From Streptomyces alfalfae (GTDB lineage Bacteria; Actinomycetota; Actinomycetes; Streptomycetales; Streptomycetaceae): 64,000 bases of DNA. Position 1 is the stretch's first letter. The number at the start of each line of letters is the position of its first letter. The DNA lies in NCBI RefSeq assembly GCF_004127445.1, contig NZ_QEXM01000057.1:124001-188000 (forward strand). The letters run 5' to 3'. A model generated the notes under the pieces. The model made no database searches and was not told the origin of the DNA. It saw only the letters and a program-made list of their open reading frames with translations. Both the position numbers and the translations under genes were made by a program. Shown one piece after another: positions 38,629 through 47,339 of this stretch.

Positions 38629-39435
38629 GTGCAAGACGAACTTCTCACCATCGGGCGCTTCGCCCGCATGTGCCGCCTCAGCATCAAGCAGCTACGGCAC
38701 TACGACGAAACGGGGCTGTTGGCCCCGGCCCGTGTGGACGCCGGCTCGGGCTACCGCTATTACGCACCCGAACAGGCGCGTGACGCCCTGACGATCGCGC
38801 TGCTGCGCGACATGGATCTCCCCTTGGCCGTGATCGCCCGGGCGCTGGCTGCCGGGCCTGAGAGCAGGACCCTGATCCTGCGTGCTGAGCGGGACCGGCT
38901 GGCCGAGCGGATCAGCAGGGACCGGGCCCGGCTGGAGATGCTGGAGCGGCTGGCGGAGGGCGGCCTGCCCGGCTACGAGGTGACGATGGGCCGGGAGCCG
39001 GAACGACGGCTGGCAGTGGTGCGAGCGGTCTGCGCCCCTGCGGAGATCGGCGACACGGTCGAGGAGTGCGTGGGGCGGCTGCTTCCCGGACTCGGCCAGG
39101 CGGGGGTCGTATGGGAACCGCCGCTGTGGGGGCTGTACCCGCTGGATCTGGAGGCGAGCATGGAGATCGCCGTCGGAGTGCGGACCCCGCGGGAGGAAGG
39201 CCTGCCCGGACTGGAAGCCGAGGTGCTGCCCGCCGGCCTCGTTGCCGAGACCATGCACATCGGGCCCTACGCCCAACTGCCCTTGGCCTACCACGCGCTC
39301 TTCGCCACCCTCCACGAACGCGGCCTGCGCCCGCGAGCACCCGTACGCGAGGCCTATCTCGTCGGGCCGGCAGAGGCGCCACAAGAAGAACTGATGACCC
39401 GACTGATCATCCCCGTCCAGGAGAGCACGGCATGA
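38629..39435 (+). CDS. MerR-family regulator with GyrI-like effector domain
   Basis: 268 residues. The N-terminal winged helix (LTIGRFARMCRLSIKQLRHYDETGLLAPARV, GYRYYAPEQ) is followed by a coiled-coil dimer helix and a C-terminal GyrI-like/BmrR-type binding domain (AVVRAVCAP... LVAETMHIGPYAQLPLAYHALFATL...EAYLVGP). The start is GTG, very close behind a perfect palindrome. Its stop overlaps the next ATG, so regulator and BtrH_N protein are made together. Such domains bind bulky hydrophobic cations or cyclic compounds; the ligand here is unknown. Confidence 0.9.
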   Translation: MQDELLTIGRFARMCRLSIKQLRHYDETGLLAPARVDAGSGYRYYAPEQARDALTIALLRDMDLPLAVIARALAAGPESRTLILRAERDRLAERISRDRARLEMLERLAEGGLPGYEVTMGREPERRLAVVRAVCAPAEIGDTVEECVGRLLPGLGQAGVVWEPPLWGLYPLDLEASMEIAVGVRTPREEGLPGLEAEVLPAGLVAETMHIGPYAQLPLAYHALFATLHERGLRPRAPVREAYLVGPAEAPQEELMTRLIIPVQESTA

Positions 39436-40421
39436 CCATGGTGGCAGGCGTCGACGCCCGCGGCACGAAGCACTGCGAGACGACAGCCCTGGGGGTGTTG
39501 CTGCGGCACCAAGGAGTCGATCTGTCCGAGCCCATGCTCTTCGGCCTCGGCTCCGGTCTGTCCTTCATCTACTGGGACAGCAAGCACATGGGCTTCCCCT
39601 TCCTCGGGGGACGGAGCAAGCCTTTCGAGCTCACCAGAAACCTGGCCGACAGGCTTGAGCTGGAGCTCCTGGTCCAAGAGACCACATCCCCGCGCAAGGC
39701 ATGGCACAACGTCTCGGCCTCCCTCGACGCCGGCCACCCCGTCGGACTGCAGCTCGACAGCCACTACCTGGACTACTTCGGTTCGAAGGTCCACTTCGGC
39801 GGCCACATCGTGGCCATGTACGGCTACGACGACCACCAGGCCCACCTGGTGGACACCGACCAGCAAGGCGGAGCGGTATCCACCAGCCTGACCAGCCTCG
39901 CCCGGGCCAGAGCCGCACGCGGCCCGATGGCCGCCAAGCACCGCTCCTTCACCCTCACCGCACCGACGGACCTGCCCTCCCCGCAGGACCAGATCATCCC
40001 CGCCATCACCGCCTGCGCCGACGCCTTCCTCCATCCGCCCATCGCCAACCTCGGCCACCGAGGCATCGAAAAGGCCGGCAGGCTCGTGCGCACATGGCTC
40101 CAGCGGGCCGACGTACCGCAGCGCGACCTGCCCCAGGCCGCGCTGCTGATGGAGAAGGGCGGCACCGGCGGCGCCCTGTTCCGCAACCGCTACCGTGATT
40201 TCCTCGGCGAATGCGCCGACCTGCTCGACAGCCGCCACCTGCGCACCGGCCACACGCTGTACACCGAGGCGGCCACCCTGTGGACGGAAGCAGCAGAACT
40301 GATCAGGCAGGCGGGCGAATCGGGCGAGACGCGGTTTCTCATGCAGGCCGGCACGGTCCTCGGCGATCTTTCACGCATGGAGCGCGCGGCCATGCAGGCG
40401 CTGAGCTGCATCGAGGCGTGA
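39432..40421 (+). CDS. BtrH N-terminal-domain / DUF4872 protein
   Basis: 329 residues. The BtrH_N domain begins GTKHCETTALGVLLRHQGVDLSEPMLFGLGSGLSFIYW. It carries the candidate Cys-His pair (KHCETT near the start and GGHIVAMYGYDD), typical of a papain-like thiol fold. A helical DUF4872 part follows (KGGTGGALFRNRYRDFLGECADLL). In butirosin biosynthesis BtrH moves an acyl group from a carrier protein to the aminoglycoside; an acyl- or aminoacyl-transfer role is possible here, but no carrier protein is nearby. ATGA overlap with the MerR gene. Confidence 0.82.
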   Translation: MTMVAGVDARGTKHCETTALGVLLRHQGVDLSEPMLFGLGSGLSFIYWDSKHMGFPFLGGRSKPFELTRNLADRLELELLVQETTSPRKAWHNVSASLDAGHPVGLQLDSHYLDYFGSKVHFGGHIVAMYGYDDHQAHLVDTDQQGGAVSTSLTSLARARAARGPMAAKHRSFTLTAPTDLPSPQDQIIPAITACADAFLHPPIANLGHRGIEKAGRLVRTWLQRADVPQRDLPQAALLMEKGGTGGALFRNRYRDFLGECADLLDSRHLRTGHTLYTEAATLWTEAAELIRQAGESGETRFLMQAGTVLGDLSRMERAAMQALSCIEA

Positions 40422-40663
40422 GGCGCCACGTGGCGGCGCGCATCCGTGAGCCGGACTGCCCAACGCCGCCCGGGGGTGCCAGCGCGTCGCGAGGCCGGCG
40501 AGGGCGTTCAGGCCCCGGGGAGCCTGATAGGCCGCGGGGAAGGTCGCCTCGAAGCAGTGCCCGGGAAGGCCGACCGAGGCCGATCCATGTGCGGCTGGTC
40601 GCGCCGAAGACTGTGCATCGGAAGCGGCCTGGTGGTGAGTTGGCGGGAGAGGGCCGCATCGGA

Positions 40664-41821
40664 TCACTCCAGTTGTGGCGGAACCCAGGCGTGGTGACGG
40701 AGGACCATGTGCGTTGCGGCGCGGGAGGGTGCCAGCCGCATCGCCGTGTTCCGCAGGGCGACGGCCAGTGGGTGGGTCAGCTGCTGGCCCATCCGTCCGG
40801 CCTGGCGGGCGGCCCGCGCCACGGCCTGACTGCGCGGTCGGCGCTCGGCGTCGTAGCGAGCGAGCGCGGCCTCCACGGTGGGCTCGGCGGTCAGCGCGGC
40901 GGCCAGGGTGACCGCGTCCTCCAGGGCCTGGCAGGCACCCTGCCCCAGGTGGGGGGTCATCGCGTGTGCCGCGTCGCCGAGCAGCACGGTCCGGCCGACG
41001 GTGTACGAGGGGAGCGGTGTGCGGAGCTCGTTGACGTCGTGGTGCAGCACGGCGGCGGGCCGGGTCGCGTCGAGGAGGGCGGGGATCGGGTCGTGCCAGG
41101 TCTGGAAGCGGCTGCGCAGTTCATCCAGTGGGTCGGCGAAGCGCGTCCCGGCGGGGAGGTTGAGGACGGCGTGCCACTCGGCCCGCCCGTCGTGGAAGGC
41201 GATGTGCCCGAACTCGGCCCCGCGCCCCCAGGTCAGCTCGAAGTCGGTGGGCAGGTCGACCGCCTGCTCGGTGATGGCGCGCAGCACCGTCGAGCCGCTG
41301 TAGACCGGACCGGGGTGGTCCGGGAAGAGACGGCCGCGCACTGCGCTGCCGATGCCGTCGGCCGCCACCACCAGATCGGCGTCCAGGACCGTGTCGCCGC
41401 AGCCGACTCGAACCGTGCCGGGGCCGGACTGCTCGACCGAGTCCGCCTCGGAGCCGATCGACAGCGACTCGGCGGGCAGGGAATCGCGCAGCAGCCGGTG
41501 CAAGGCGGAGCGGGGGATGCCCATGATCGGCGTGCCCACCGCCTCTTCCAGCGCCGAGCCGTCCATCCGGGTCAGCCAACGGCCCTGTGGTGTGCGAGTG
41601 CCGCCGTTGTACTGGCCTCGCGAGGCGTCCCGTACCGCCTCGCCGACACCGAGTTCATCCAGTGCCCGCAGGCCGTTGGCGGCCAGTGAGATGCCCGCGC
41701 CCGCGTCGTCGAGCGTCCGGGCACGCTCGACGACCGTTACTTCCCATCCGATGCGGAGCAGTCCAATGGCGGCGGCCAGCCCGCCGATGCCCCCTCCGAC
41801 CACCACTGCCGTGTCGCCCAT
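40664..41821 (-). CDS. FAD-dependent aromatic monooxygenase (UbiH/PHBH type)
   Basis: 385 residues. AVVVGGGIGGLAAAIGLLRIGWEVTVVER is the FAD-binding fold, DLVVAADGIGSAVR is the DG motif, and LLGDAAHAMTPHLGQGACQALEDA is the GD motif with the Pro typical of group A hydroxylases. It should hydroxylate an aromatic or similar ring using NAD(P)H and oxygen. Its promoter is shared with a divergent TetR gene and contains twin palindromes, so it is the obvious target of that repressor. Confidence 0.92.
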   Translation of the reverse strand: MGDTAVVVGGGIGGLAAAIGLLRIGWEVTVVERARTLDDAGAGISLAANGLRALDELGVGEAVRDASRGQYNGGTRTPQGRWLTRMDGSALEEAVGTPIMGIPRSALHRLLRDSLPAESLSIGSEADSVEQSGPGTVRVGCGDTVLDADLVVAADGIGSAVRGRLFPDHPGPVYSGSTVLRAITEQAVDLPTDFELTWGRGAEFGHIAFHDGRAEWHAVLNLPAGTRFADPLDELRSRFQTWHDPIPALLDATRPAAVLHHDVNELRTPLPSYTVGRTVLLGDAAHAMTPHLGQGACQALEDAVTLAAALTAEPTVEAALARYDAERRPRSQAVARAARQAGRMGQQLTHPLAVALRNTAMRLAPSRAATHMVLRHHAWVPPQLE

Positions 41822-41837
41822 GCCGAAGACCTCCCCT

Positions 41838-41884
41838 TCTACACCTGTAGAAAGGGACTCTATCTGAGGCTCTACAGGTGTAGA
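41838..41884. promoter_or_regulatory. Twin palindromes, TetR operator pair
   Basis: TCTACACCTGTAGA (41838-41851) and TCTACAGGTGTAGA (41871-41884) are two 14-base palindromes whose centres are 33 bases apart, about three helical turns. They fill the space between the monooxygenase and TetR start codons, and the second abuts the TetR ribosome binding site. The natural reading is co-repression of both genes by the TetR protein. Confidence 0.85.
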
Positions 41885-41892
41885 AAGGAGTC

Positions 41893-42465
41893 ATGGTTTC
41901 GGATCGGCGCACCCTCCTCGCAGACGCGGCTCTCGACGTACTCGCCGACGAAGGGATCCGCGGCCTGACCCACCGTGCGGTCGACCGCAGAGCGGCCATG
42001 CCGCTCGGCACCACGTCGGCCTACTTCCGCACCCGAGCCGCGCTGCTCACCGGACTGGTCACCCGCCTCGTCCAACTCGACCAGGCGGAGCTGCAGACGG
42101 TGGCCGAGGAGCTTCCGCCTCTGCGCACCGCCGGGGAGCTGGTGGACGGCATGGCGCTGCTCGCCCGAAAGCGACTCACCGGTAAGGGCCGCCGCCGCTC
42201 GCTCGCTCGTTACGCCTGCGCCGCCGAGAGCGTGCGTGACCGTGAGCTGCGGGAGATCCTCGTACCCCGCGAGAACGCCGGCCGCGAAGCGGTCCGGCTG
42301 TTCCTCTCCGAGCACGGTGTGACGGACCTCGACGATCGCACTCACACCCTGCTGACCTGTGTCGACGGACTGGTCTTCGACCGGCTGGTGAGCGGGGGCG
42401 AAGTGCCGCGCGAGGCCCTCGAAGGCCTGGTCGCCGCCGCCCTGCGCCAGGACGGGGGCGCCTAG
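41893..42465 (+). CDS. TetR-family repressor
   Basis: 190 residues. The N-terminal HTH (RRTLLADAALDVLADEGIRGLTHRAVDRRAAMPLGTTSAYFRTRAALLTGLVTRL) is of the group whose second helix reads LTHRAVD. The rest is a helical ligand-binding domain. GGAG lies only two bases before the ATG, an unusually tight spacing that may weaken translation, or initiation may be leaderless. It is divergent from the FAD monooxygenase and should repress it through the twin palindromes; the inducer is probably that enzyme's substrate. Confidence 0.88.
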   Translation: MVSDRRTLLADAALDVLADEGIRGLTHRAVDRRAAMPLGTTSAYFRTRAALLTGLVTRLVQLDQAELQTVAEELPPLRTAGELVDGMALLARKRLTGKGRRRSLARYACAAESVRDRELREILVPRENAGREAVRLFLSEHGVTDLDDRTHTLLTCVDGLVFDRLVSGGEVPREALEGLVAAALRQDGGA

Positions 42466-42632
42466 GCCGATGACGAAGAGTGGGGGCGCGCCCTGACCGG
42501 CTCCCTGACGGCGCGGCAGGTTCAGGCCCGGGGTCGGAGCGTGTTTCCGGCGATGGGCGGCCTCCGTGCCGGAGGCGTTGCACGTGTGTGACCGTCGCGG
42601 CCTGGCCACTTCCGGCCGGCGTCGTTCGCTGG

Positions 42633-43110
42633 TCAGTCGGCCGTGAGGATGCGCCAGTCACGGGTGCCGATGTCGGCGGGGGTGCCATCGAGGATCGAGG
42701 CGGTACGGGTCGCGGGTTCGAGGGTGATCGTCGCGAGGCTGGCCCAGCGCTGGCCCAGGGGTTGGTCCGGGTCGGGCAGGCAGGTCACCGGCGGCTCGCC
42801 GGGACCGGTCACGAGAAGTTCCGGCAGGTCGTCGACGGTCGCCGGCCGCCTCCGGGTGAGGCGGTCGAGGACGAACGCGCGGCGTGCGCCCGAGTCGGGC
42901 TGGTAGAGCCAGCTCTTCTCCCCGGCGGCCGGGACCGGCGTGAGGAAGTGGTTGGTGCGTACGAAGGTGTCGTGCTCGGACGGCGCCTCGAAGACCCCGA
43001 CGGGGCTGATGTCCAGCAGGACGGCATCCGTCTCGTCGAACAGCGCGAACGATCCGGAGGAGGCGAGGGGAGCGGTGACGACGGTCGCACGTCCGGCCCG
43101 TTGGGCATGC
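42633..43110 (-). pseudogene. C45-family acyltransferase/peptidase, C-terminal fragment
   Basis: The frame reads RATVVTAPLASSGSFALFDE, FVRTNHFLTPVPAAGEKSWLYQPDSGARR and LGQRWASLATITLEPATRTASI, the middle and end of acyl-CoA:6-aminopenicillanic-acid acyltransferase-like (C45) proteins of about 340 residues. The N-terminal half with the autocatalytic cysteine is absent. The open frame extends to 43190 but enters antisense of the permease gene. A deletion joining this remnant to the permease gene is likely. Confidence 0.65.
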
Positions 43111-43138
43111 CGCCGCGGTGTCCGCTGCGGGAGCGGAG

Positions 43139-44461
43139 CTATTCGGTCGTCTCCGACGCGTTCTCGCGTCCGGTCCGGACCGTCGCCCACCGGTAGATCA
43201 GCGCCACAACGGCGACGATCACCGGTACGAAGATGTAGGCGGAGGCGAAGGGGGCCACCAGGGCGGTGAGCGTGAGCGCGGTCACCGCATGGACGCGGGC
43301 CCGCCCTTTCAACAGCCGTGTGCCGGCGGCCGTGCCGATGAGGTAGGTGACCAGGACCAGGGATGACGGGATACCCACGATGTCCTCGGTGCCCCAGTCG
43401 CCGAGGTGGCCGAGGAGCAGGCCGGCCGCCCCGATACCACCCACGATCAGCACGCCGGCCACGGGCACACCGCGTGCGTTGACCCGCCCCACCGGGGCCG
43501 GGAGCCAGCCGTCACGGCCGAGCGCGTATCCGAGCCGGGAGACGGAGGCGATGAAGGCGTTGGTCGTGCCCAGGCTGATCAGTGTCGCGAGGACCGCGGC
43601 GGTGACGGTCGCGCTGAAGCCCAGCCCCGCGCCCAACACCCGGCCGACGGCGATGCGGTCGAGTTCGGGATCGCCGTAGGTGCCGGTGCTGACGACGGCG
43701 AAGGACACACCCAGGTACAGGACGACGACCACGACGACCGTGGTCACGGTGGCACGGGTCAGGTCTCGTCGGACGTCCCGGAACTCACCCGAGAGATGAG
43801 CGACGGCTTCCCAGCCGGCGAATGCGAAGAACAGGGCGACGGCCGCCTGCCCGACCCCGGTCATGCCATGGGGCGCGAAGTCGGTGAACTCGGAGGCCTC
43901 GGCATGCGGCAACGCCGTGAGCACGGCGGCGAGCAGGAGCAGGGCGACTCCGCCGGCCAGGCCGAGTTGCACCCTGCCGCTGAGCCGCAGCCCGGCCAGG
44001 TTGGCTCCGATCGCCAGCGCCAGGATGACCGCCGCCACGAGGAACGCGTACGACTGATCGACGTGCAGGGCGGTGGCGACGTAGTAGCCACCGGTCAGCG
44101 GCACGATCGTCTGACCGATGGAGCCGGCGACGAAGTACCACCACCCGGCCAGCCCGCCCGCGGTTCTGCCGAACGCCCGCGTCGCATAGGTGGCGACCCC
44201 GCCGGCGTCCGGGTACCGAGTGGCCAGGGCGGCGAACGTCATCGCCAGGGGCAGGCCGAGCAGCCCCATGAACAGCCAGGACAGCAACGACGCCGGGCCC
44301 GCCATGGAAGCCGCCTGACCAGGCAGGACCAGCACACCCGCGCCGAGCACGGCGCCGACGTACAGCGCCACCGCCTGACCGAAGCCGATGCTGCCGCGCA
44401 CCGGCGGGCCGTCCGCCGGCTCTTCCTGCTTCGCGCTCCGCGTCTGCCTGGTGGGGCTCAC
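43139..44461 (-). CDS. APC-family amino-acid permease (YjeH-like)
   Basis: 440 residues with about 12 helices. The start region GFGQAVALYVGAVLGAGVLVLPGQAA holds the conserved GxGI-type glycine motif of APC helix 1, and FAFAGWEAVAHLSGEFRDVRRDL matches helix 6 to loop of the YjeH subgroup. GTG at 44461 has GGAG five bases upstream. It is divergent from the GlxA-type regulator gene. YjeH of E. coli exports methionine and branched-chain amino acids; direction and substrate are unknown here. Confidence 0.9.
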   Translation of the reverse strand: MSPTRQTRSAKQEEPADGPPVRGSIGFGQAVALYVGAVLGAGVLVLPGQAASMAGPASLLSWLFMGLLGLPLAMTFAALATRYPDAGGVATYATRAFGRTAGGLAGWWYFVAGSIGQTIVPLTGGYYVATALHVDQSYAFLVAAVILALAIGANLAGLRLSGRVQLGLAGGVALLLLAAVLTALPHAEASEFTDFAPHGMTGVGQAAVALFFAFAGWEAVAHLSGEFRDVRRDLTRATVTTVVVVVVLYLGVSFAVVSTGTYGDPELDRIAVGRVLGAGLGFSATVTAAVLATLISLGTTNAFIASVSRLGYALGRDGWLPAPVGRVNARGVPVAGVLIVGGIGAAGLLLGHLGDWGTEDIVGIPSSLVLVTYLIGTAAGTRLLKGRARVHAVTALTLTALVAPFASAYIFVPVIVAVVALIYRWATVRTGRENASETTE

Positions 44462-44557
44462 CTGCGCTCCTTCGGTGTCGGTCGGGCCGCCCGAGGTGCC
44501 GCCCTCCGAGCATGATGAGACTTCCGAAGCACGGCAGCCAGTGGCAAACTTGCCGCC

Positions 44558-45541
44558 ATGCGCACTGATTTTGCCGCCCATCGCGTGGCCGTCGCGGTCA
44601 CCGAAGGAGCGCCCATCTTCGAGCTGGCGGTGCCGTGCGAGATCTTCGGCATCGACCGGCCCGACCTGGCCGACCCCTGGTACGAGCTGCGCATCTGCGG
44701 CACCGAGCCCTCGACCCGTGTCGCGGGCGGATTCACCGCCCACGCGACGGGCGACATGGCCGACCTCGTACGCGCCGACACCGTGGTGGTCCCGAGCTGC
44801 GCCAGCGTGCACGAGTCCCCGCCGACGGCACTGGTCGCGGCCGTCCGCGAGGCCCATGCCGCGGGCGCCCGGATCGTCGGGATCTGCTCCGGCGCCTTCG
44901 TCCTGGCGGCGGCGGGCATCCTGGACGGCCGCCACGCCACCACCCACTGGATGCACGCGCAGGAACTCACCCACCGCTACCCGAAGGTGCACATCGACCC
45001 GAAGGTGCTCTACGTCGAAGACGGCGGCGTCTACACCTCGGCAGGGACCGCCGCGGGCATCGACCTGTGCCTGGAACTCGTCCGTGCCGACCACGGAGCC
45101 GGCGTCGTCAACGCCCTGGCCCGCCGCCTCGTGACACCACCGCACCGCGAGGGCGGCCAGGCCCAGTACCTCGAACTGCCCGCGGTGGCCCGCGACGACA
45201 CACGCCTGGCGCCCCTGCTGGAGTGGGCGCGCTCCCGGCTCGACCAGCCCCTCACGCTCGACGACCTCGCCCGGCGGGCCAGCCTCAGCCGCCGTACGCT
45301 GGCCCGTCGCTTCGAGGAGACCGTCGAGATGTCACCCCTGCGCTGGCTGCTGCACGAACGCATCCACCACGCGCAACGCCTGCTCGAAACCACCGCGCTG
45401 CCCATCGAGCATGTCGCGGCCAACAGCGGGCTCGGCACGGCCTCCAACCTGCGGCGGCACTTCATCCGGCAGGTCGGCGTCTCCCCGCAGAGTTACCGAC
45501 GCGCCTTTCAGGGCAGACAGGCTCGCCGCCCAGGTCACTGA
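44558..45541 (+). CDS. GlxA-family AraC-type regulator
   Basis: 327 residues. The N-terminal DJ-1/PfpI-like domain (about 8-185) has FELAVPCEIFGIDRP and the nucleophile-elbow segment GICSGAFVLAAAGIL. The C-terminal AraC DNA-binding domain has LDDLARRASLSRRTLARRF and AANSGLGTASNLRRHF, then GVSPQSYRRAF. It is divergent from the amino-acid permease, so regulation of transport or amino-acid catabolism is the likely role. The PfpI domain in these regulators is a sensor rather than an enzyme. Confidence 0.9.
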   Translation: MRTDFAAHRVAVAVTEGAPIFELAVPCEIFGIDRPDLADPWYELRICGTEPSTRVAGGFTAHATGDMADLVRADTVVVPSCASVHESPPTALVAAVREAHAAGARIVGICSGAFVLAAAGILDGRHATTHWMHAQELTHRYPKVHIDPKVLYVEDGGVYTSAGTAAGIDLCLELVRADHGAGVVNALARRLVTPPHREGGQAQYLELPAVARDDTRLAPLLEWARSRLDQPLTLDDLARRASLSRRTLARRFEETVEMSPLRWLLHERIHHAQRLLETTALPIEHVAANSGLGTASNLRRHFIRQVGVSPQSYRRAFQGRQARRPGH

Positions 45542-45700
45542 GCAGCACGACAGGATGAGGGCGGCCCTCCCTCGTCGTAGATGATCGGCGCCGCACACTG
45601 CCGGCCGACAGGGGCGACTGGGCCGATGCCCCCTCGGGCAGGGCGGATGCAGGACGTCCGCCCGGGTCGGGGTTGCGTCCTGGTGAGGCGTCCGCGCTCG

Positions 45701-46333
45701 CTACGGCGTGCCGGCGAGCCTGCTCATCACGTCCGGAATCTGCTGCGGGGCCGGCGGGGCGAAAGGAAGCGGCCCGTGCGCTGCCTCCGTTCTCACCCCG
45801 TCGAGCAGGAAGGCGACTTGGCGGCGCCACGCGTCGGGCGCCGTGTCCGCGACCGCGCGAGCGAGCAGCGCGCTGGTGCCGAAGAAGAGCAGGAGGTCCT
45901 CGCCGGTGAAGTCCGGGCGGATGGCGCCGGCCAGTCGGGCTCGCTCGATGATCCGTGTGGCGGCGTCCTGTGCCTGGCCGCAGATGGCCATCAGGCACTC
46001 GGCAGCCGGAAAGCGTCCGCTGACGACGTCGGCGACCGCGGGGTCGGTGGCCTGCAGTTCACAGACCCTCTGGACGTAGTAAGCGAATCCCTTCCCGGCG
46101 TCCTCGAAGGACAGGGCGTGCTCGGCGGCTGCGCCGAGACGGTCCGCGGCCAGGCCGGCCACCACGTCGTCGATGAGCGCCTCGCGCGTGCCGAAGAGGT
46201 TGTAGAGAGTGCCGTGACTGACACCGGCCCGGCGCGCGATCTCTTTCAGGGGCACCTTGAGGCCGCGCTCCTGGAAGAGCTCGGCGGCGGCTGCCCGTAG
46301 TTTCTCCGCGTTCCGTTGCGCGTCGGCCCGCAT
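45701..46333 (-). CDS. TetR-family repressor controlling an SDR-like gene
   Basis: 210 residues. The HTH reads RAAAAELFQERGLKVPLKEIARRAGVSHGTLYNLFGTREALIDDVV; the C-terminal part is the helical TetR_C family with SGRFPAAECLM and LLLFFGTSALLARAV. Its start faces the SDR-like gene across a 147-base promoter with two 16-base palindromes. The ATG at 46333 is the natural start of the HTH. The ligand is unknown. Confidence 0.92.
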   Translation of the reverse strand: MRADAQRNAEKLRAAAAELFQERGLKVPLKEIARRAGVSHGTLYNLFGTREALIDDVVAGLAADRLGAAAEHALSFEDAGKGFAYYVQRVCELQATDPAVADVVSGRFPAAECLMAICGQAQDAATRIIERARLAGAIRPDFTGEDLLLFFGTSALLARAVADTAPDAWRRQVAFLLDGVRTEAAHGPLPFAPPAPQQIPDVMSRLAGTP

Positions 46334-46395
46334 CAGGTCGTTCCTCCTGGCTCTGAAGTCGCGGCCTCCATGGTCGCATCCTCCGACAGATTAAC

Positions 46396-46453
46396 TTGAC
46401 CCCCGGGTCAACTCTCATGCTACCGTCCGGGAGTAAGTTGACCCAGGGGTCAA
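46396..46453. promoter_or_regulatory. Twin TTGACCC-N2-GGGTCAA palindromes
   Basis: TTGACCCCCGGGTCAA (46396-46411) and TTGACCCAGGGGTCAA (46438-46453) have perfect seven-base arms, with centres 42 bases apart (four helical turns). Together they frame the promoter of the SDR-like gene and lie between it and the divergent TetR gene. They are the expected operators of that TetR. Each arm also contains TTGAC, so -35 boxes may be embedded in the operators. Confidence 0.88.
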
Positions 46454-46480
46454 GAAACTGCCATGGCAAGGGGTAGTCCT

Positions 46481-47215
46481 GTGTCCAAAGTGATCGCTGT
46501 TTTCGGCGCCGGTACCGGTCTGGGTGTGTCCGTGGCCCGCCGCTTCGGGCGCGAAGGCTTCCGGGTCGCGCTCGTGGCCCGCCGCAAGGACCGGCTGGAC
46601 GCCCTCGTCGAGGTGCTCACCGGAGAAGGCATCGAGGCCGTCGCGTTCACCGCCGATCTCTCCCGGCCCGCCGAGGTCCCCGCTCTCGTCGAGGCGATCC
46701 GGGACCGCTTCGGCCGCATCGACGTGGTCGAATACGGGCCGATCAGCGGCGACCAGGGCTTCACCCCGGCCGCCGAGCTGGACGCGGCCACCCTTGAGGG
46801 CTTGACCCCGCTGCTGCTGTTCACCCCGGTCGAGGTGGTCCAGGCTGTGCTGCCGGAGTGGACCGAGCGGGGTGAGGGCGCCTTCCTGCTGGCTCTGGGA
46901 TATTCGGCCGCGCAGCCCATGCCCCACCTCAGCGGCCTGGGCCCGGTGATGGCCGCCACCCGCAACTACCTGTACTCCCTCAACGCCGAGCTGGCTGACA
47001 GGGGTATCTACGTCGGCGCCCTGACCATCGCGTCCCTGATCGCCCGCAGTGAGGTGTCCGCCGCGGCCCAGGCCGCCTTCGAGTCGGCGGACGGTCCGCA
47101 CTTCCCGGTCACCGACCCGGACGACCTCGCGGAGGACTACTGGAACATGTACACCAGGCGCGACCGCGTCGAGCGGTTCCACCCCGAGTCGTTGACTCCG
47201 CAGGCCGCCGCGTAG
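46481..47215 (+). CDS. Atypical short-chain dehydrogenase/reductase lacking the YxxxK pair
   Basis: 244 residues with an SDR Rossmann fold: KVIAVFGAGTGLGVSVARRFGREGF, then VALVARRKDRLDAL and an AD(L) segment TADLSRP. Where classic SDRs carry Y-x-x-x-K, this protein reads LSGLGPVMAATRNYLYSLNAEL. Alignment on the flanking LS and SLxAEL places Leu at the Tyr and Met at the Lys, so both catalytic residues are lost. GTG at 46481 has AAGGGG seven bases upstream; ATG 46463 is a weaker alternative. It may bind NADP(H) as a sensor or use an unusual mechanism. Confidence 0.85.
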   Translation: MSKVIAVFGAGTGLGVSVARRFGREGFRVALVARRKDRLDALVEVLTGEGIEAVAFTADLSRPAEVPALVEAIRDRFGRIDVVEYGPISGDQGFTPAAELDAATLEGLTPLLLFTPVEVVQAVLPEWTERGEGAFLLALGYSAAQPMPHLSGLGPVMAATRNYLYSLNAELADRGIYVGALTIASLIARSEVSAAAQAAFESADGPHFPVTDPDDLAEDYWNMYTRRDRVERFHPESLTPQAAA

Positions 47216-47339
47216 CGCACGTGACCACCTCGCAGCGCCCGTGATGTCCAGGGGCGGGCGCGTGGGGGCGAAGTGTGGCCCGGCCGGGCCGCGAACGCGA
47301 CGTACGCCCGAATCCCGTCTGAAACACCAGGTCACCGAC

